A stretch of DNA of 51,334 nt from Paracoccaceae bacterium (GCA_024226455.1 JAAELR010000312.1:1-51334), one strand, 5' to 3'; shown: positions 33,729-43,602, counted from the stretch's first letter. The notes: generated by a model not told the origin, from the sequence alone. Made by a program: numbers and translations.

Positions 33729-34676
33729 ATGTGTGGAATTGCAGGACGAATACTGAATGCGCCTGGGATGGTTGGCCGGGATCTTGTCGAGTTGATGGAC
33801 GCGCAGGAGCATCGCGGTGCAGACTCGACGGGCTTTGCCATCTATGGCGTGCCGCGCGACAGCGGCTATGTCGTCAGGGCGATGGGGTTTGACCGCAATG
33901 CCCTGTCGAAGGATCTGGAGGATTTTACCGCCATTCTGCGCCAACATGGGGGCGATCATCTGGAGGACCCGACCTGGGACGACAGCAGCGACCGGCATTA
34001 CTCGGTGCGCATGGTGATCAGCGATCCGGGCGATGTGACCCGATGGGCAGGTGATGCGGATGAGATCTGCAAGCGGCTGGAGATTCAATCGGTGGGCCGT
34101 TCGCTGGAAATCATCAAGGACACCGGCGGGGCCTACGCGGTGGCCGACAAGCACCATGTGCGCGACATGATCGGCACGCACGGGCTGGGTCATGCCCGGC
34201 TGGCTACGGAATCGGATGTGCGCCCGAACGCCAGCCACCCGTTCTGGGCCCGCCCGTTCCCGGACGTGGCCATCGTGCATAACGGCCAGATCACAGATTA
34301 CTATACATGGCGGGCTCGGCTGGAGCACAAGGGCTATCGTTTCATGACCTACAACGACAGCGAACTGATCGCCGTCTGGGTCTCGGACCGGATGAAAGAG
34401 GGTCTGAGCATGGAACAGGCCCTGACCCGCTCGATCGAGGAGATCGACGGCGTGTTCACCTTCATGATCAGCCGCTCCGACAAGATCGGCTGGGCCAAGG
34501 ACCGCTTTGCCATGAAGCCGCTGGTCGTGGTTGACGAGAACGGCCAGATCGCCGCCGGAACCGAAGAGCAGGCGGTGCGTCGGGTCTATGACCGGGATGG
34601 CGTGAGCATCATCAACCACGACGGCCCGAGCCTGCACGGCATCTGGGGTGTTGGAAACCGGGGAGCTGCGGCATGA
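33729..34676 (+). CDS. Class II glutamine amidotransferase-like protein (MgsA/GlxB type)
   Basis: The 315-residue protein begins MCGIAG, so cysteine 2 becomes the N-terminal nucleophile after methionine removal, as in class II amidotransferases (QEHRGADSTGFAIYG and IVHNGQITDY are further family motifs). It is the separate amidotransferase component of N-methylglutamate synthase (MgsA) or the GlxB type of Rhizobium. In that enzyme it releases an amine from a gamma-glutamyl amide. ATGA overlap with the next gene, divergent GntR and the glutamine-synthetase homologue downstream support this role. Confidence 0.88.
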   Translation: MCGIAGRILNAPGMVGRDLVELMDAQEHRGADSTGFAIYGVPRDSGYVVRAMGFDRNALSKDLEDFTAILRQHGGDHLEDPTWDDSSDRHYSVRMVISDPGDVTRWAGDADEICKRLEIQSVGRSLEIIKDTGGAYAVADKHHVRDMIGTHGLGHARLATESDVRPNASHPFWARPFPDVAIVHNGQITDYYTWRARLEHKGYRFMTYNDSELIAVWVSDRMKEGLSMEQALTRSIEEIDGVFTFMISRSDKIGWAKDRFAMKPLVVVDENGQIAAGTEEQAVRRVYDRDGVSIINHDGPSLHGIWGVGNRGAAA

Positions 34677-35392
34677 GCGTCCAACCGGAGGCTGGCGAAA
34701 TGGAAGAGGTTGTAATCGAAGTCGCAGACCGTCCTGTCAAAGAGGTTCATCAGGATATCCAGGCGGCCGCCAAGGCCGGCAAGTCGATCCTGGTTCGCGA
34801 TACCCGGTCGCGGCACAACCTGGGCGTCGGACTGCCGGAGGGCTGTTCGGTGCGTTTCGAGGGCTCGGTCGGCTACTACTGCGGCGGTCTGAACAATGGC
34901 GCCACCATCAAGATCGAACGCAACGCCGGTTGGGGCTGCGGCGAGGCGATGGCGTCTGGCCATATCACCGTGAACGGATACGCCGGCATGTCGGTGGGCG
35001 CGGCGATGCTGGGCGGCACCATCCATGTCAGGGGCGACAGCGGCCCGCGCGCCGGGGTGGCGATGAAGGGCGGCAATCTGATCGTCGAGGGCAAGATCGG
35101 TTACCAGTCGGGTTTCATGGCGCATGGCGGTAAGATCATCGCGCTTGGCGGTGCGGGCACCAGCTGTGCCGATGCCCTGTGGGAGGGCGAGGTCTGGGTG
35201 ACCGGCGATATTGATGACCTGGGCGTCGATGCGGTGGTGAGCGAACCCACCGCCGAACAGGTCGCCGAAGTGGATGCCATCCTGGATCCGCTGGGACTGA
35301 AAGACACGTCGCGCAACTGGCGGCGGATCGTGGCCGGTCAACGGCTTTGGTATTTTGAAAGCAGGGACGCAAAAGCATGGCTGATGATATAA
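34673..35392 (+). CDS. Glutamate-synthase GXGXG-domain protein (MgsB/GlxC type)
   Basis: The 239-residue protein consists of the glutamate-synthase C-terminal GXGXG beta-helix domain (GYYCGGLNNGATIKIERNAGWGCGEAM, in the repeated G-x-G pattern) with a short N-terminal lead. It is the middle subunit of MgsABC/GlxBCD enzymes, where the three glutamate-synthase parts are separate proteins. It overlaps the preceding gene by four bases and the next by sixteen, an order conserved in these operons. Confidence 0.88.
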   Translation: MSVQPEAGEMEEVVIEVADRPVKEVHQDIQAAAKAGKSILVRDTRSRHNLGVGLPEGCSVRFEGSVGYYCGGLNNGATIKIERNAGWGCGEAMASGHITVNGYAGMSVGAAMLGGTIHVRGDSGPRAGVAMKGGNLIVEGKIGYQSGFMAHGGKIIALGGAGTSCADALWEGEVWVTGDIDDLGVDAVVSEPTAEQVAEVDAILDPLGLKDTSRNWRRIVAGQRLWYFESRDAKAWLMI

Positions 35393-36816
35393 AGCCCCCG
35401 TACGAATATCCGTTCGAGGAGGCGAGCGAAGCAGAGATCGCGTTCAGCGACGGCGCCATCGAGGGCCGCCCTGCCGGGGTGCCGGCCTCTTACGACAAGG
35501 GCGGCTCGACCCGCTGGACCCCCGAGGCGATTTCAGAGGCGCATGCGCTGGCCCAGCTGGGCCGCTATCAGGTGCGCGGCTGGAACACGTTCAACGACCG
35601 GCTGCCGACATTCGACGATCTGACCTTCGTTCCGGCCACCATGACCCGGCTGCCGCTGGAAGGCTACCGCGAGAAATGCGACACTAGGACGGTGCTCGGC
35701 GGCGGTCGCGGGCTGGTGGAAAATCCGCTGGAACTGGATATCCCGATCTACATCGCCTCGATGTCCTTTGGCGCTCTGTCGGCCCCTGCCAAGGAATCGC
35801 TGGGGCATGGGGCGTCCAAGGTCGGCACGCTGACCTGCACCGGCGAGGGCGGCATGCTGGAGGAGGAGCGCAGCGCGTCGCAAAAGCTGGTCTACCAGAT
35901 GTCACCGGCGCGCTATGGGCTTGACCTCGATCACCTGCGCCGGGCCGATGGGCTGGAACTGGTGGTGGGCCAGGGCGCCAAGCCCGGCACTGGCGGTCTG
36001 CTGCTGGGCATGAAGGTCAGCCCGCGCATCTCGAAGATGCGCACCCTGCCCGAGGGCGTCGACCAGCGCTCGACCATCCGGCACCCCGACTGGCTGGGCG
36101 CCGACGACCTGGCGGTCAAGATCGAGGAACTGCGCATCGCCACCGACTACAAGGTGCCGATCTTCATCAAGATGGGTGCGACGCGCCCGCGCTATGACGT
36201 CGCCGTGGCGGCCAAGGCCGGGGCCGACGTGGTGGTGGTCGATGGCGCCGAGGGTGGTACCGGGGCCAGCCCCGAACTGCTGCTGAACCACACCGGCATT
36301 CCCTGCATGTCCGCCATTCCAGCCGCCAGAGAGGCGCTGGACGACTGCGGCATGTCGGGCAAGGTGTCACTGGTGGTCGCCGGAGGCATCCGTTCGGGCA
36401 CCGACGTGGCCAAGGCGCTGGCGCTGGGCGCCGATGCGGTGATGATCGGCAATGGCGCGATGGTGGCGCTGGGCTGCAACTCGCCGCGTTATATGGAGGA
36501 TTATGAAAAGCTGGGCACCAGCCCGGGCGCCTGCCACCACTGCCACACCGGGCTTTGCCCGGTCGGCATTGCCACCCAGGACCCAGAGCTTGAAAAGCGC
36601 ATGAGCGTTCCGGCCGGATCAGAGCGGATAGCGCGCTATCTGACCGCGATGACGATGGAGATCACCGCACTTGCCAAGGCCTGCGGCAAGTCCTCTGTCC
36701 ACAATCTGGAGCCCGAAGACCTGCGCGCGCTCAACTTCGAGGCTTCGGCTTTTACCGGCGTCAAGATGGCCGGGATCGACCGGCCCTTCGACTGGGCCAC
36801 CGAAAGGAAGGGATAG
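35377..36816 (+). CDS. FMN-binding glutamate-synthase-like protein (MgsC/GlxD type)
   Basis: The 479-residue protein is the central/FMN part of glutamate synthase: a TIM barrel with ISMSFGALSAPAKESLGHGA-like IASMSFGALSAPAK, FIKMGATRPRYDVAVAAKAGADVVVVDGAEGGTGASP and the cysteine set C386-C389-C394 (CHHCHTGLCPVG) for an Fe-S cluster. In N-methylglutamate synthase this subunit adds the freed amine to 2-oxoglutarate and reduces the product. The same chemistry is inferred here; ordinary glutamate synthase is unlikely because the GS homologue next door is of amide-synthetase type. Confidence 0.88.
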   Translation: MADDIKPPYEYPFEEASEAEIAFSDGAIEGRPAGVPASYDKGGSTRWTPEAISEAHALAQLGRYQVRGWNTFNDRLPTFDDLTFVPATMTRLPLEGYREKCDTRTVLGGGRGLVENPLELDIPIYIASMSFGALSAPAKESLGHGASKVGTLTCTGEGGMLEEERSASQKLVYQMSPARYGLDLDHLRRADGLELVVGQGAKPGTGGLLLGMKVSPRISKMRTLPEGVDQRSTIRHPDWLGADDLAVKIEELRIATDYKVPIFIKMGATRPRYDVAVAAKAGADVVVVDGAEGGTGASPELLLNHTGIPCMSAIPAAREALDDCGMSGKVSLVVAGGIRSGTDVAKALALGADAVMIGNGAMVALGCNSPRYMEDYEKLGTSPGACHHCHTGLCPVGIATQDPELEKRMSVPAGSERIARYLTAMTMEITALAKACGKSSVHNLEPEDLRALNFEASAFTGVKMAGIDRPFDWATERKG

Positions 36817-36961
36817 GGCCATTCGGCGGGCGGTTGGCGGCACAGACCGCACCCCCCCCCGCCGGGCTGCCCACAATTTGACACGAATTCTACGTAGTGC
36901 ACGGTCCGAGGCAAAAAGACCTGGATAACCGGACCGACGCTGCACCAAGGGAGGAAATCCA
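36817..36961. other. Gap between MgsC-type and GS-type genes
   Basis: This 145-base gap is the only sizeable break in the first half of the cluster. It holds TTGACA at 36878-36883, which could be a -35 element, but no well-placed -10, and a CTACGTAG palindrome at 36890-36897. GGGAGGA just before 36962 is the ribosome site of the next gene. A secondary promoter here is possible. Confidence 0.35.
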
Positions 36962-38257
36962 GTGACGCAAGAAGACTTCAGCCTGCCGCCGGGCACCCAC
37001 ACCGTTGCCTTGGGCATGGGCGATCTGAACGGCATCATGCGCGGCAAGCGTATTCCGGCCAGCCATTGGGACACCATCTGCGAAGACGGCAACGCGCTGT
37101 CGATCGCGCTTTTGGCGATCGACATGACGTCGGATGTCTGGGACACGCCTTATGTCAATTTCGACAACGGCTATCCCGACATGCACATGTTCCCGCTGAC
37201 CAAGCCGGTGGCCAGCCCCTGGGAAGAGGGCGTGGCATTCTGCATGGCCCGCGCCGAGGGCATGGATCACAAGCCCGTACCGATCGACCCGCGCGGGGCG
37301 CTGGTCGACGTGGTGCAGCGCGCCGCCGACATGGGCTATGAGGTCAAGACCGGCACAGAGCTGGAATTCTACCTGCTGGACCCCGAAACCAAGCTGCCCC
37401 GCGACCAGGGCATTCAGGTCTATTCGATGGCGCGTGCCGCCGAGATGGAGCACGTTCTGGGTCCGATCCGGCAGCAGATCAACGAATGCGGCATTCCGAT
37501 CGAACAGTCGAACCCGGAATATGCCCCGGGCCAGGTCGAGGTGAACATCCGCTACGGAGAGGCGCTCAAATCCGCCGATCAGGTGATCATGTTCCGCTCG
37601 CTGGTCAAGAAGCTGGCGCATGCGCATGGCTACATGGCGACCTTCATGGCCAAGCCGTTCATCGACCAGGCGGGCAGCGGCTTTCACACCCATTACTCGT
37701 TCTGGAAAGACGGCCAGAACGCCTTTGCCGAGGGCGGCAAGCTGAACAAGCTTGGCCTGTCCTTCCTTGCGGGTCTGCAGGCGCGCATGCCAGAGTTGTC
37801 GCTGACCGGAAACACGACGCCGAACACCTATCGCCGCCGCCAGCCCTATACCTTTGCGCCTACCAACAACAGCTGGGGCTACGACAACCGGACCGTCGGC
37901 CTGCGTGTCATCGAGGGCAGCGACAACGCGGTGCGGGTGGAAAAGCGCGACGCGTCGGCCGACTGCAACCCGTATTATCTGCTGGCCTGCGACATCGCCG
38001 CCGGTCTCGACGGTATCGAGCAGGGGATGGAACCGGGTGAACCCTGCATGGGCAACGCCTATGAGCTTGAGGATGCGGCACCGCTGCCGGTGAACTTGGA
38101 ACAGGCCGTCGAGCTGGCAAAGGGTAGCGATCTGATGACCCGGGTGATGGGCGAGGACCGCAAGACGATCCTGATCCAGCAGGCCGAACGCGAGATCGAG
38201 TTCCTGGGCCAGCAGGTCACTCAGGTGGAAATCGACCGCTACATGGGCAACCTGTAA
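36962..38257 (+). CDS. Glutamine-synthetase-family gamma-glutamyl-amine synthetase (PuuA/IpuC-like)
   Basis: The 431-residue enzyme should form a gamma-glutamyl amide from glutamate, ATP and an amine. It has the GS core: ELEFYLLDPE (glutamate/metal site), GQVEVNIRYG, SGFHTHYSFWKDG (ATP/metal) and RVEKRDASADCNPYYLLA. The N-terminus MGDLNGIMRGKRIPASHW is of the PuuA/IpuC kind, which glutamylate putrescine or isopropylamine, and less like GmaS (methylamine). The GTG start at 36962 is preceded by GGGAGGAAATCCA. It sits among amine-type genes, which makes ammonia assimilation unlikely. Confidence 0.88.
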   Translation: MTQEDFSLPPGTHTVALGMGDLNGIMRGKRIPASHWDTICEDGNALSIALLAIDMTSDVWDTPYVNFDNGYPDMHMFPLTKPVASPWEEGVAFCMARAEGMDHKPVPIDPRGALVDVVQRAADMGYEVKTGTELEFYLLDPETKLPRDQGIQVYSMARAAEMEHVLGPIRQQINECGIPIEQSNPEYAPGQVEVNIRYGEALKSADQVIMFRSLVKKLAHAHGYMATFMAKPFIDQAGSGFHTHYSFWKDGQNAFAEGGKLNKLGLSFLAGLQARMPELSLTGNTTPNTYRRRQPYTFAPTNNSWGYDNRTVGLRVIEGSDNAVRVEKRDASADCNPYYLLACDIAAGLDGIEQGMEPGEPCMGNAYELEDAAPLPVNLEQAVELAKGSDLMTRVMGEDRKTILIQQAEREIEFLGQQVTQVEIDRYMGNL

Positions 38258-38301
38258 CGACAAAAAGCGGGGGCGCTTACTGTAAAAGGAGAACACGAGA
38301 A

Positions 38302-38712
38302 ATGACACTGATGACAATCTCTGGCGGTGGCCGGTTCGAAAAGGCGGGGTCCTATTCCCGCGTCAAGCGGGTCGGTCCCTTCGTTTTCGTGGCCGGGCTG
38401 ACCGCAATGCAGTCGACCGGCAAGGTCTATGCGCCCTATGACGTCTACGAGCAGACCCGCTTTATTTTCGACAAGATCGAGGATCTGCTGGGCGAGGCCG
38501 GCGCCAAGATGCGCCACATCGTGCGCACCCGCGCCTTTTTGTCGGACATGCGCGAGGCCAGCGGGTTCATCCGCTGCCATGGCGAGGTGTTCCAGGGCAT
38601 AGAGCCGGTTCTGACCGGGGTAGAGGCCGGGCTGACCACGGCCGGCATGCTGGTCGAGGTCGAGGTCGATGCGATCATCCACAACAAGAAGGGCATCATG
38701 TCTTTCAAGTAA
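38302..38712 (+). CDS. RidA-family protein
   Basis: The 136-residue protein shows the RidA fold (FVFVAGLTAMQSTGKVYAPYDVYEQTRFIFDKIEDLL, then GAKMRHIVRTRAFLSDMREA and VEVEVDAII). RidA hydrolyses reactive imines or enamines released by amine oxidases and PLP enzymes. In classical RidA the catalytic Arg lies in a PARS-like segment; here the matching segment reads PVLT, so deaminase activity of the classical type is doubtful. Location beside an FAD amine oxidase suggests it handles the imine or a similar intermediate. AGGAG is well spaced before ATG 38302. Confidence 0.85.
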   Translation: MTLMTISGGGRFEKAGSYSRVKRVGPFVFVAGLTAMQSTGKVYAPYDVYEQTRFIFDKIEDLLGEAGAKMRHIVRTRAFLSDMREASGFIRCHGEVFQGIEPVLTGVEAGLTTAGMLVEVEVDAIIHNKKGIMSFK

Positions 38713-38793
38713 CCCGCGCCGGGCGGCCCCGCCGCCCGCCCGCATGTATTCACACCTCTCCGGCGCCGTCCGGACTGTGAAGGACCCCGTGCA
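38713..38793. promoter_or_regulatory. GC-rich hairpin between ridA-like and ligase genes
   Basis: CGGGCGG and CCGCCCG at 38720-38726 and 38732-38738 form a seven-base hairpin with a five-base loop. There is no T-run, so it is more likely a processing or attenuation hairpin than a full terminator. The ribosome site GGACC before ATG 38794 is weak. Confidence 0.4.
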
Positions 38794-40512
38794 ATGAACC
38801 AGACGACGACCTCGCTTCCCAGCTATGCCAGCGGCACCAGCGATCAGCCGTTGTTGTTCAAGACCATCGGTATGGCGCTGCAGGAGGCGGCGGAAACCTG
38901 GGGCGACCGCGAGGCGCTGATCGTGTGCCATCAGGGCATACGCTGGACCTATGCCGAGTTCCTGGCCGAGGTCGATGCCTTTGCCGCCGGTCTGATCGAA
39001 CTGGGTCTGTGCCCCGGCGACCGGGTCGGGGTCTGGTCTCCGAACAATGTCGAATGGGTGGTGGCCCAGCTGGCCACCGCACGGGCCGGGCTGATCCAGG
39101 TCAACATAAACCCTGCCTACCGCCTGCGCGAGCTGGAGCACGCGCTGGAGGTGACCGACTGCAAGGCGGTGATCCTGGCCGAACGCTTCAAGTCCAGCGA
39201 CTATGTCGCCATGGTGCAGACCGTGCTGCCCGAGCTTGAGAAATCCCTGCCCGGACGGCTGCGGTCAGAGTTCTTTCCCTCGCTGACGGCCGTGATCGCT
39301 ATCTCGCAGACCGCGCCGAAGGGAATGCTGCGCTTTGCCGATGTCGCCGGGCTGGCCAGCGACGCAAGCAAGGCCCGGCTGGTCGCCATGCAGCCCGAGC
39401 TTCAGCCCGACGACGCGATCAACATCCAGTTCACATCGGGCACCACCGGCCTGCCCAAGGGCGCCACGCTGACGCATCACAATATCCTCAACAACGGGTA
39501 TTTCGTGACCGAGCGGCAGAAGTTCACTGAAAGGGACCGGCTGTGCATCCCGGTGCCGCTATATCACTGTTTCGGCATGGTGATGGGGGTTCTGGGTTGT
39601 ATAACGCACGGATCTGCCATGATCTTCCCCGGCGAGGCCTTCGACCCGATAGAGACGCTGCGCGCCGTCGCAGGCGAAAAATGTACGGCCCTGTACGGTG
39701 TGCCGACCATGTTCATTGCCGAACTGGAGCTTCCCGAATTTGGTTCTTTCGATTTGTCGCATCTGCGTACCGGGGTCATGGCGGGTTCGTCCTGCCCGGC
39801 TGATGTGATGAGCCGGGTCAACACGGACATGAACATGACCGATGTCACCATCTGCTATGGCATGACCGAGACCAGCCCGGTCAGCATGCAGTCGAACAAC
39901 GACGATCCGGTGGACAAGCGTGTTTCAACCGTTGGCCGCGTGCACCCGCATGTGGAGGTCAAGATCGTCGACGAGGATGGCCGTGCCGTGCCGCGCGGGC
40001 AGCAGGGCGAGTTCCTGACCCGGGGCTATTCGGTGATGCTGGGCTATTGGGGCGATGAAAAGAAGACCGCATCGGCGATAGACCGAAATCGCTGGATGCA
40101 CACCGGCGATCTGGCGGTGATGGACGACGATGGCTATGTCGATATCACCGGGCGCCTCAAGGACATGATCATCCGTGGCGGCGAGAACATCTATCCACGC
40201 GAAGTCGAAAAGTTTCTTTATACCCATCCGGCGGTAAAGGACGTGCAGGTCTTCGGTGTTCCGGACACCAGGTACGGCGAAGAGGTCTGTGCCTGGATCC
40301 AGCTGAAAGACGGGGTCACGGCCACGGATGAAGACGTAAAGGCCTTCTGCAAGGGCCAGATCGCCCATTTCAAGGTGCCGCGCCATATCCGGTTCGTCGA
40401 CGACTACCCGATGACGGTAACCGGCAAGGTACAGAAGTTTGAAATGCGCAACACGATGGAGGCAGAGCTGAACGCCCCGACCGCCAAGGGGCTGGACCAG
40501 CCGGATCTCTGA
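38794..40512 (+). CDS. AMP-forming acyl-CoA synthetase (ACSF2/FadD-like)
   Basis: The 572-residue ligase has the full set of ANL-family motifs: [22 protein letters not shown] (P-loop), [49 protein letters not shown] and the catalytic lysine region [12 protein letters not shown]. The nearest subgroup is the ACSF2/medium-chain type. It activates a carboxylic acid to its CoA ester; which acid is not evident. It is followed 29 bases later by the aldehyde dehydrogenase and belongs to the same transcript. A second such ligase is at 41956-43587. Confidence 0.9.
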   Translation: MNQTTTSLPSYASGTSDQPLLFKTIGMALQEAAETWGDREALIVCHQGIRWTYAEFLAEVDAFAAGLIELGLCPGDRVGVWSPNNVEWVVAQLATARAGLIQVNINPAYRLRELEHALEVTDCKAVILAERFKSSDYVAMVQTVLPELEKSLPGRLRSEFFPSLTAVIAISQTAPKGMLRFADVAGLASDASKARLVAMQPELQPDDAINIQFTSGTTGLPKGATLTHHNILNNGYFVTERQKFTERDRLCIPVPLYHCFGMVMGVLGCITHGSAMIFPGEAFDPIETLRAVAGEKCTALYGVPTMFIAELELPEFGSFDLSHLRTGVMAGSSCPADVMSRVNTDMNMTDVTICYGMTETSPVSMQSNNDDPVDKRVSTVGRVHPHVEVKIVDEDGRAVPRGQQGEFLTRGYSVMLGYWGDEKKTASAIDRNRWMHTGDLAVMDDDGYVDITGRLKDMIIRGGENIYPREVEKFLYTHPAVKDVQVFGVPDTRYGEEVCAWIQLKDGVTATDEDVKAFCKGQIAHFKVPRHIRFVDDYPMTVTGKVQKFEMRNTMEAELNAPTAKGLDQPDL

Positions 40513-40541
40513 CACAACAACGAAACACAGCGGAGAAAACC

Positions 40542-41951
40542 ATGTTTCAAAAAATGCTCATCGACGGGAAACTCGTCGGCAAGGACAGCAAGAAAAAGCG
40601 GATCAAGGTGATCAACCCGTCCACCGAAAAGACCTTTGCCTTCGTTCCGAAGGGCACGAAAAAGCACATCAATCAGGCCGTGGCCGCCGCCAAAAAGGCG
40701 TTCCCCGCCTGGGCCGCGACGTCGCAGAAGAAACGCCAGGACATCGTCAACAAGATGGCCGACGTGGTGGCCGACAATGCCGAGATGCTGGCCCGGCTGA
40801 TGGTCAAGGAGCAGGGCAAGCCGATGCCCGAAGCGATGGGCGAAATGGCCTGGACCGAGGGCTACCTGCGCCACTATGCGACGCTCAGCGCCAAGGGCCG
40901 CATGATCCAGAACGACGACGATTTCAAGATCGAGACCCGCCGGGTGCCGCTGGGCGTCGTGGCCGGGATCTGCCCGTGGAACTTTCCGGTGCTGGTGCCG
41001 TTCTGGAAGATCGGCCCGGCGTTGGTGGCCGGCAACACCATCGTGGTCAAACCTGCACCCTCGACGCCGGTGACCATCCTGAAGATCCTCGAGCTGTGCA
41101 ACAAGTTCGTGCCCGCCGGCGTGATCAACGCGGTGACGGATGAAAACGATCTGGGCCCGCTGCTGACCGATCATCCCGATGTGGCCAAGGTCAGCTTTAC
41201 CGGCTCGTCCGAGACCGGCAAGAAGATCATGGCCGCCGCCGCCGGCACGGTGAAGCGGGTGACGCTGGAACTGGGCGGCAACGACCCGGCGATCGTGATG
41301 CCCGATGTCGACGTCAAGGCCACCGCCGCCCAGATCTATGGCGGCGCCTTCCTGAACGCCGGTCAGGTCTGCCTGGCGATCAAGCGGCTTTACGTGCACG
41401 AGAAGATCTATGACGAGATGTGCGACGAGCTGGTCAAACTGGCCAAGGGGGCGATCGTCGGCGACGGGTTGCAGCAAGGCTCGACCATCGGTCCGATCGC
41501 CAACGCCGAGCAGTTCAAAAAGGTCAAGGCCCTGCTCAAGAGAGCCAAAAAGGACGGCAAGGTGCTGACCGGCGGCGTGGTCAAAAGCAAGAAGGGCTAT
41601 TTCATCAAGCCTGTGATCGTGCGCGATGTGAAGGACGGCGACGATATCGTCGACAAGGAACAGTTCGGCCCGATCCTGCCGGTGATCAAGTTCAAGGACA
41701 TCGCCAAGGTCGGCAAGGCGGCGAATGCCTCTGACTACGGTCTTGGCGCTTCGGTCTGGGGCAAGGACGTGAAAAAGGCGACCCGGGTGGCCGAAAAGCT
41801 GCAAAGCGGATCCGTCTGGGTCAACCAGGCGCTCAATATCGGGCCGCATATCCCGATGGCCGGGTGCAAGGCGTCGGGTCTTGGGGTGGAGCAATCGACC
41901 GAGGGTCTGGAGGAATACACCCAGATCCAGGTTCTCAACATAGCCCGCTGA
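40542..41951 (+). CDS. NAD(P)-dependent aldehyde dehydrogenase (PuuC-like role)
   Basis: The 469-residue enzyme oxidises an aldehyde to a carboxylic acid. It shows PWNFPVLVPFWKIGPALVAGN (cofactor), TLELGGNDPAIV (general base Glu) and NAGQVCLAIKR with the catalytic cysteine, then FGPILPVIKF. The N-terminus is unusually lysine-rich (DSKKKRIKV). Its place between two acid-CoA ligases and before the FAD oxidase suggests it works on the aldehyde released from the amine. GGAG upstream supports ATG 40542. Confidence 0.93.
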   Translation: MFQKMLIDGKLVGKDSKKKRIKVINPSTEKTFAFVPKGTKKHINQAVAAAKKAFPAWAATSQKKRQDIVNKMADVVADNAEMLARLMVKEQGKPMPEAMGEMAWTEGYLRHYATLSAKGRMIQNDDDFKIETRRVPLGVVAGICPWNFPVLVPFWKIGPALVAGNTIVVKPAPSTPVTILKILELCNKFVPAGVINAVTDENDLGPLLTDHPDVAKVSFTGSSETGKKIMAAAAGTVKRVTLELGGNDPAIVMPDVDVKATAAQIYGGAFLNAGQVCLAIKRLYVHEKIYDEMCDELVKLAKGAIVGDGLQQGSTIGPIANAEQFKKVKALLKRAKKDGKVLTGGVVKSKKGYFIKPVIVRDVKDGDDIVDKEQFGPILPVIKFKDIAKVGKAANASDYGLGASVWGKDVKKATRVAEKLQSGSVWVNQALNIGPHIPMAGCKASGLGVEQSTEGLEEYTQIQVLNIAR

Positions 41952-41955
41952 TCCG

Positions 41956-43587
41956 ATGACCGGGGGGGCATCAAAAGGATCATACGACAAGGTTTACGGG
42001 GCGTTCGAATGGGATCGCCCCGACAAATGCAACTTTGCCCGCGACGTCATCGACGCCTGGGCCAAAAAGGACCCGGGCAAGACCGCGCTGGTCTGGGCCG
42101 ATGACGGCGGCACAGTGGCAAAGCGCAGCTTCGCCGAAATAAGCCACGCCTCGAAACGCGCCGCCAGCCTGCTGGCGGGGCTGGGGGTCAAACGCGGCGA
42201 CACGGTGCTGATCATCCTGCCGCGGCTGATTGCCTGGTGGGAGGTGCTGACCGCCTGTCTGAGGATGGGGGCCGTGGCGTCGCCAGGCACGACCCAGCTG
42301 TCATCCAGGGACATCGCCTATCGCATACACGCGTCGGGCGCGACCTGCATCGTCACCGATGCCGCCAACGCGCCCAAGCTGGATGCCGTTGCTGGCGATC
42401 TGCCAAAAGGCTTCGTCAGGGTGCTGGCCGATGGCAGCCGCGATGGCTGGACAAGCTATCAGGACGGCATCGCGACCGCGGCGCCCGATTTCCCCGGCAC
42501 CGACACCGCGGCCGACGAGGTGGCGCTGTGCTATTTCACCTCCGGAACCACCGGCAATCCCAAGATGGCGCTGCACGGCCACGACTATGGTTTCGGCCAT
42601 GTCACCACGGGCAAGTACTGGCTCGATCTGGGCCCCGATGATCTGCACTGGAACATCGCCGACAACGGCTGGGCAAAGGCGGCGTGGTCCAGCTATTTCG
42701 GCCCCTGGCTGCAGGGCGCGGCTTTGTTCGTGCATCACGCCGCCGTTTTCGACGTGGCCGAGACCCTGTCGATGTTCGACCGCTTTCCGATCACTACCAT
42801 GTGCTGCGCACCGACCATCTACCGCATGTTCGTGCAGCAGGACCTGACGCGGTTCGAATTTCCCAGCCTGCGCCACTGCGTCGCCGCCGGAGAACCGCTG
42901 AACCCCGGCGTGATTGCGATCTGGAAAGAGGCGACTGGGCTGGTGCCTTATGACGGTTACGGCCAGACAGAGACCACGATCCTGTGCGCCAACATGCTGG
43001 ACATACCGGTGCGGGCGGGGTCGATGGGCAAGCCGGCGCCGGGGATAGTGCTGGACATCATCGACAACGACGCCCGGCCCGTGCCGCCCGGCACCGAGGG
43101 CGATATCGCCGTCCGGGTCAGGCCGAACCCGCCGCGCGGGCTGTTTCTGGGCTACAAGAACGACCCCGAAAAGACCGCCGAGACCTTCAAGGGCGACTAT
43201 TACCTGACCGGCGACCGGGCCTACCGCGACGAAGACGGTTACTTCTGGTTTGTCAGCCGGGCCGATGACGTGATCATCTCGGCTGGCTACCGTATCGGCC
43301 CGTTCGAGGTGGAAAGCGCGCTGCTGGAACATCCGGCGGTGGCTGAATCCGCCGTGGTTGGCGCCCCGGACGATACCCGCGGCGAGGTGGTGAAGGCTTT
43401 CGTGGTTCTGGCCGGGGGGCATGCGCCGTCGCAGGATCTGGTGGCCGAGATCCAGACCCATGTAAAGGCTACAACAGCGCCCTACAAATACCCCCGCCAG
43501 ATTGAATTCGTGCAGACTCTGCCCAAGACCGTCTCGGGCAAGATCCGCCGGGTCGAACTCAGGACGCAGGATGCGGACAAAGTCTAG
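41956..43587 (+). CDS. AMP-forming acyl-CoA synthetase (ACSM/benzoate-CoA-ligase-like)
   Basis: The 543-residue ligase begins with the ACSM-type DKCNFARDVIDAWAKKDPGKTALVW. Core motifs are CYFTSGTTGNPKMALHGHDYG, YDGYGQTETT, GDYYLTGDRAYRDEDGYFWFVSRADDVIISAGYRIGPFEVE and KTVSGKIRRVELR. ACSM/benzoate-CoA-ligase relatives accept medium-chain or aromatic acids. It starts four bases after the aldehyde dehydrogenase stop. That two different acid ligases occur in one operon suggests two acids, or one substrate needing alternative activation. Confidence 0.9.
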   Translation: MTGGASKGSYDKVYGAFEWDRPDKCNFARDVIDAWAKKDPGKTALVWADDGGTVAKRSFAEISHASKRAASLLAGLGVKRGDTVLIILPRLIAWWEVLTACLRMGAVASPGTTQLSSRDIAYRIHASGATCIVTDAANAPKLDAVAGDLPKGFVRVLADGSRDGWTSYQDGIATAAPDFPGTDTAADEVALCYFTSGTTGNPKMALHGHDYGFGHVTTGKYWLDLGPDDLHWNIADNGWAKAAWSSYFGPWLQGAALFVHHAAVFDVAETLSMFDRFPITTMCCAPTIYRMFVQQDLTRFEFPSLRHCVAAGEPLNPGVIAIWKEATGLVPYDGYGQTETTILCANMLDIPVRAGSMGKPAPGIVLDIIDNDARPVPPGTEGDIAVRVRPNPPRGLFLGYKNDPEKTAETFKGDYYLTGDRAYRDEDGYFWFVSRADDVIISAGYRIGPFEVESALLEHPAVAESAVVGAPDDTRGEVVKAFVVLAGGHAPSQDLVAEIQTHVKATTAPYKYPRQIEFVQTLPKTVSGKIRRVELRTQDADKV

Positions 43588-43602
43588 GAAAGGGCTGCCC
43601 CG

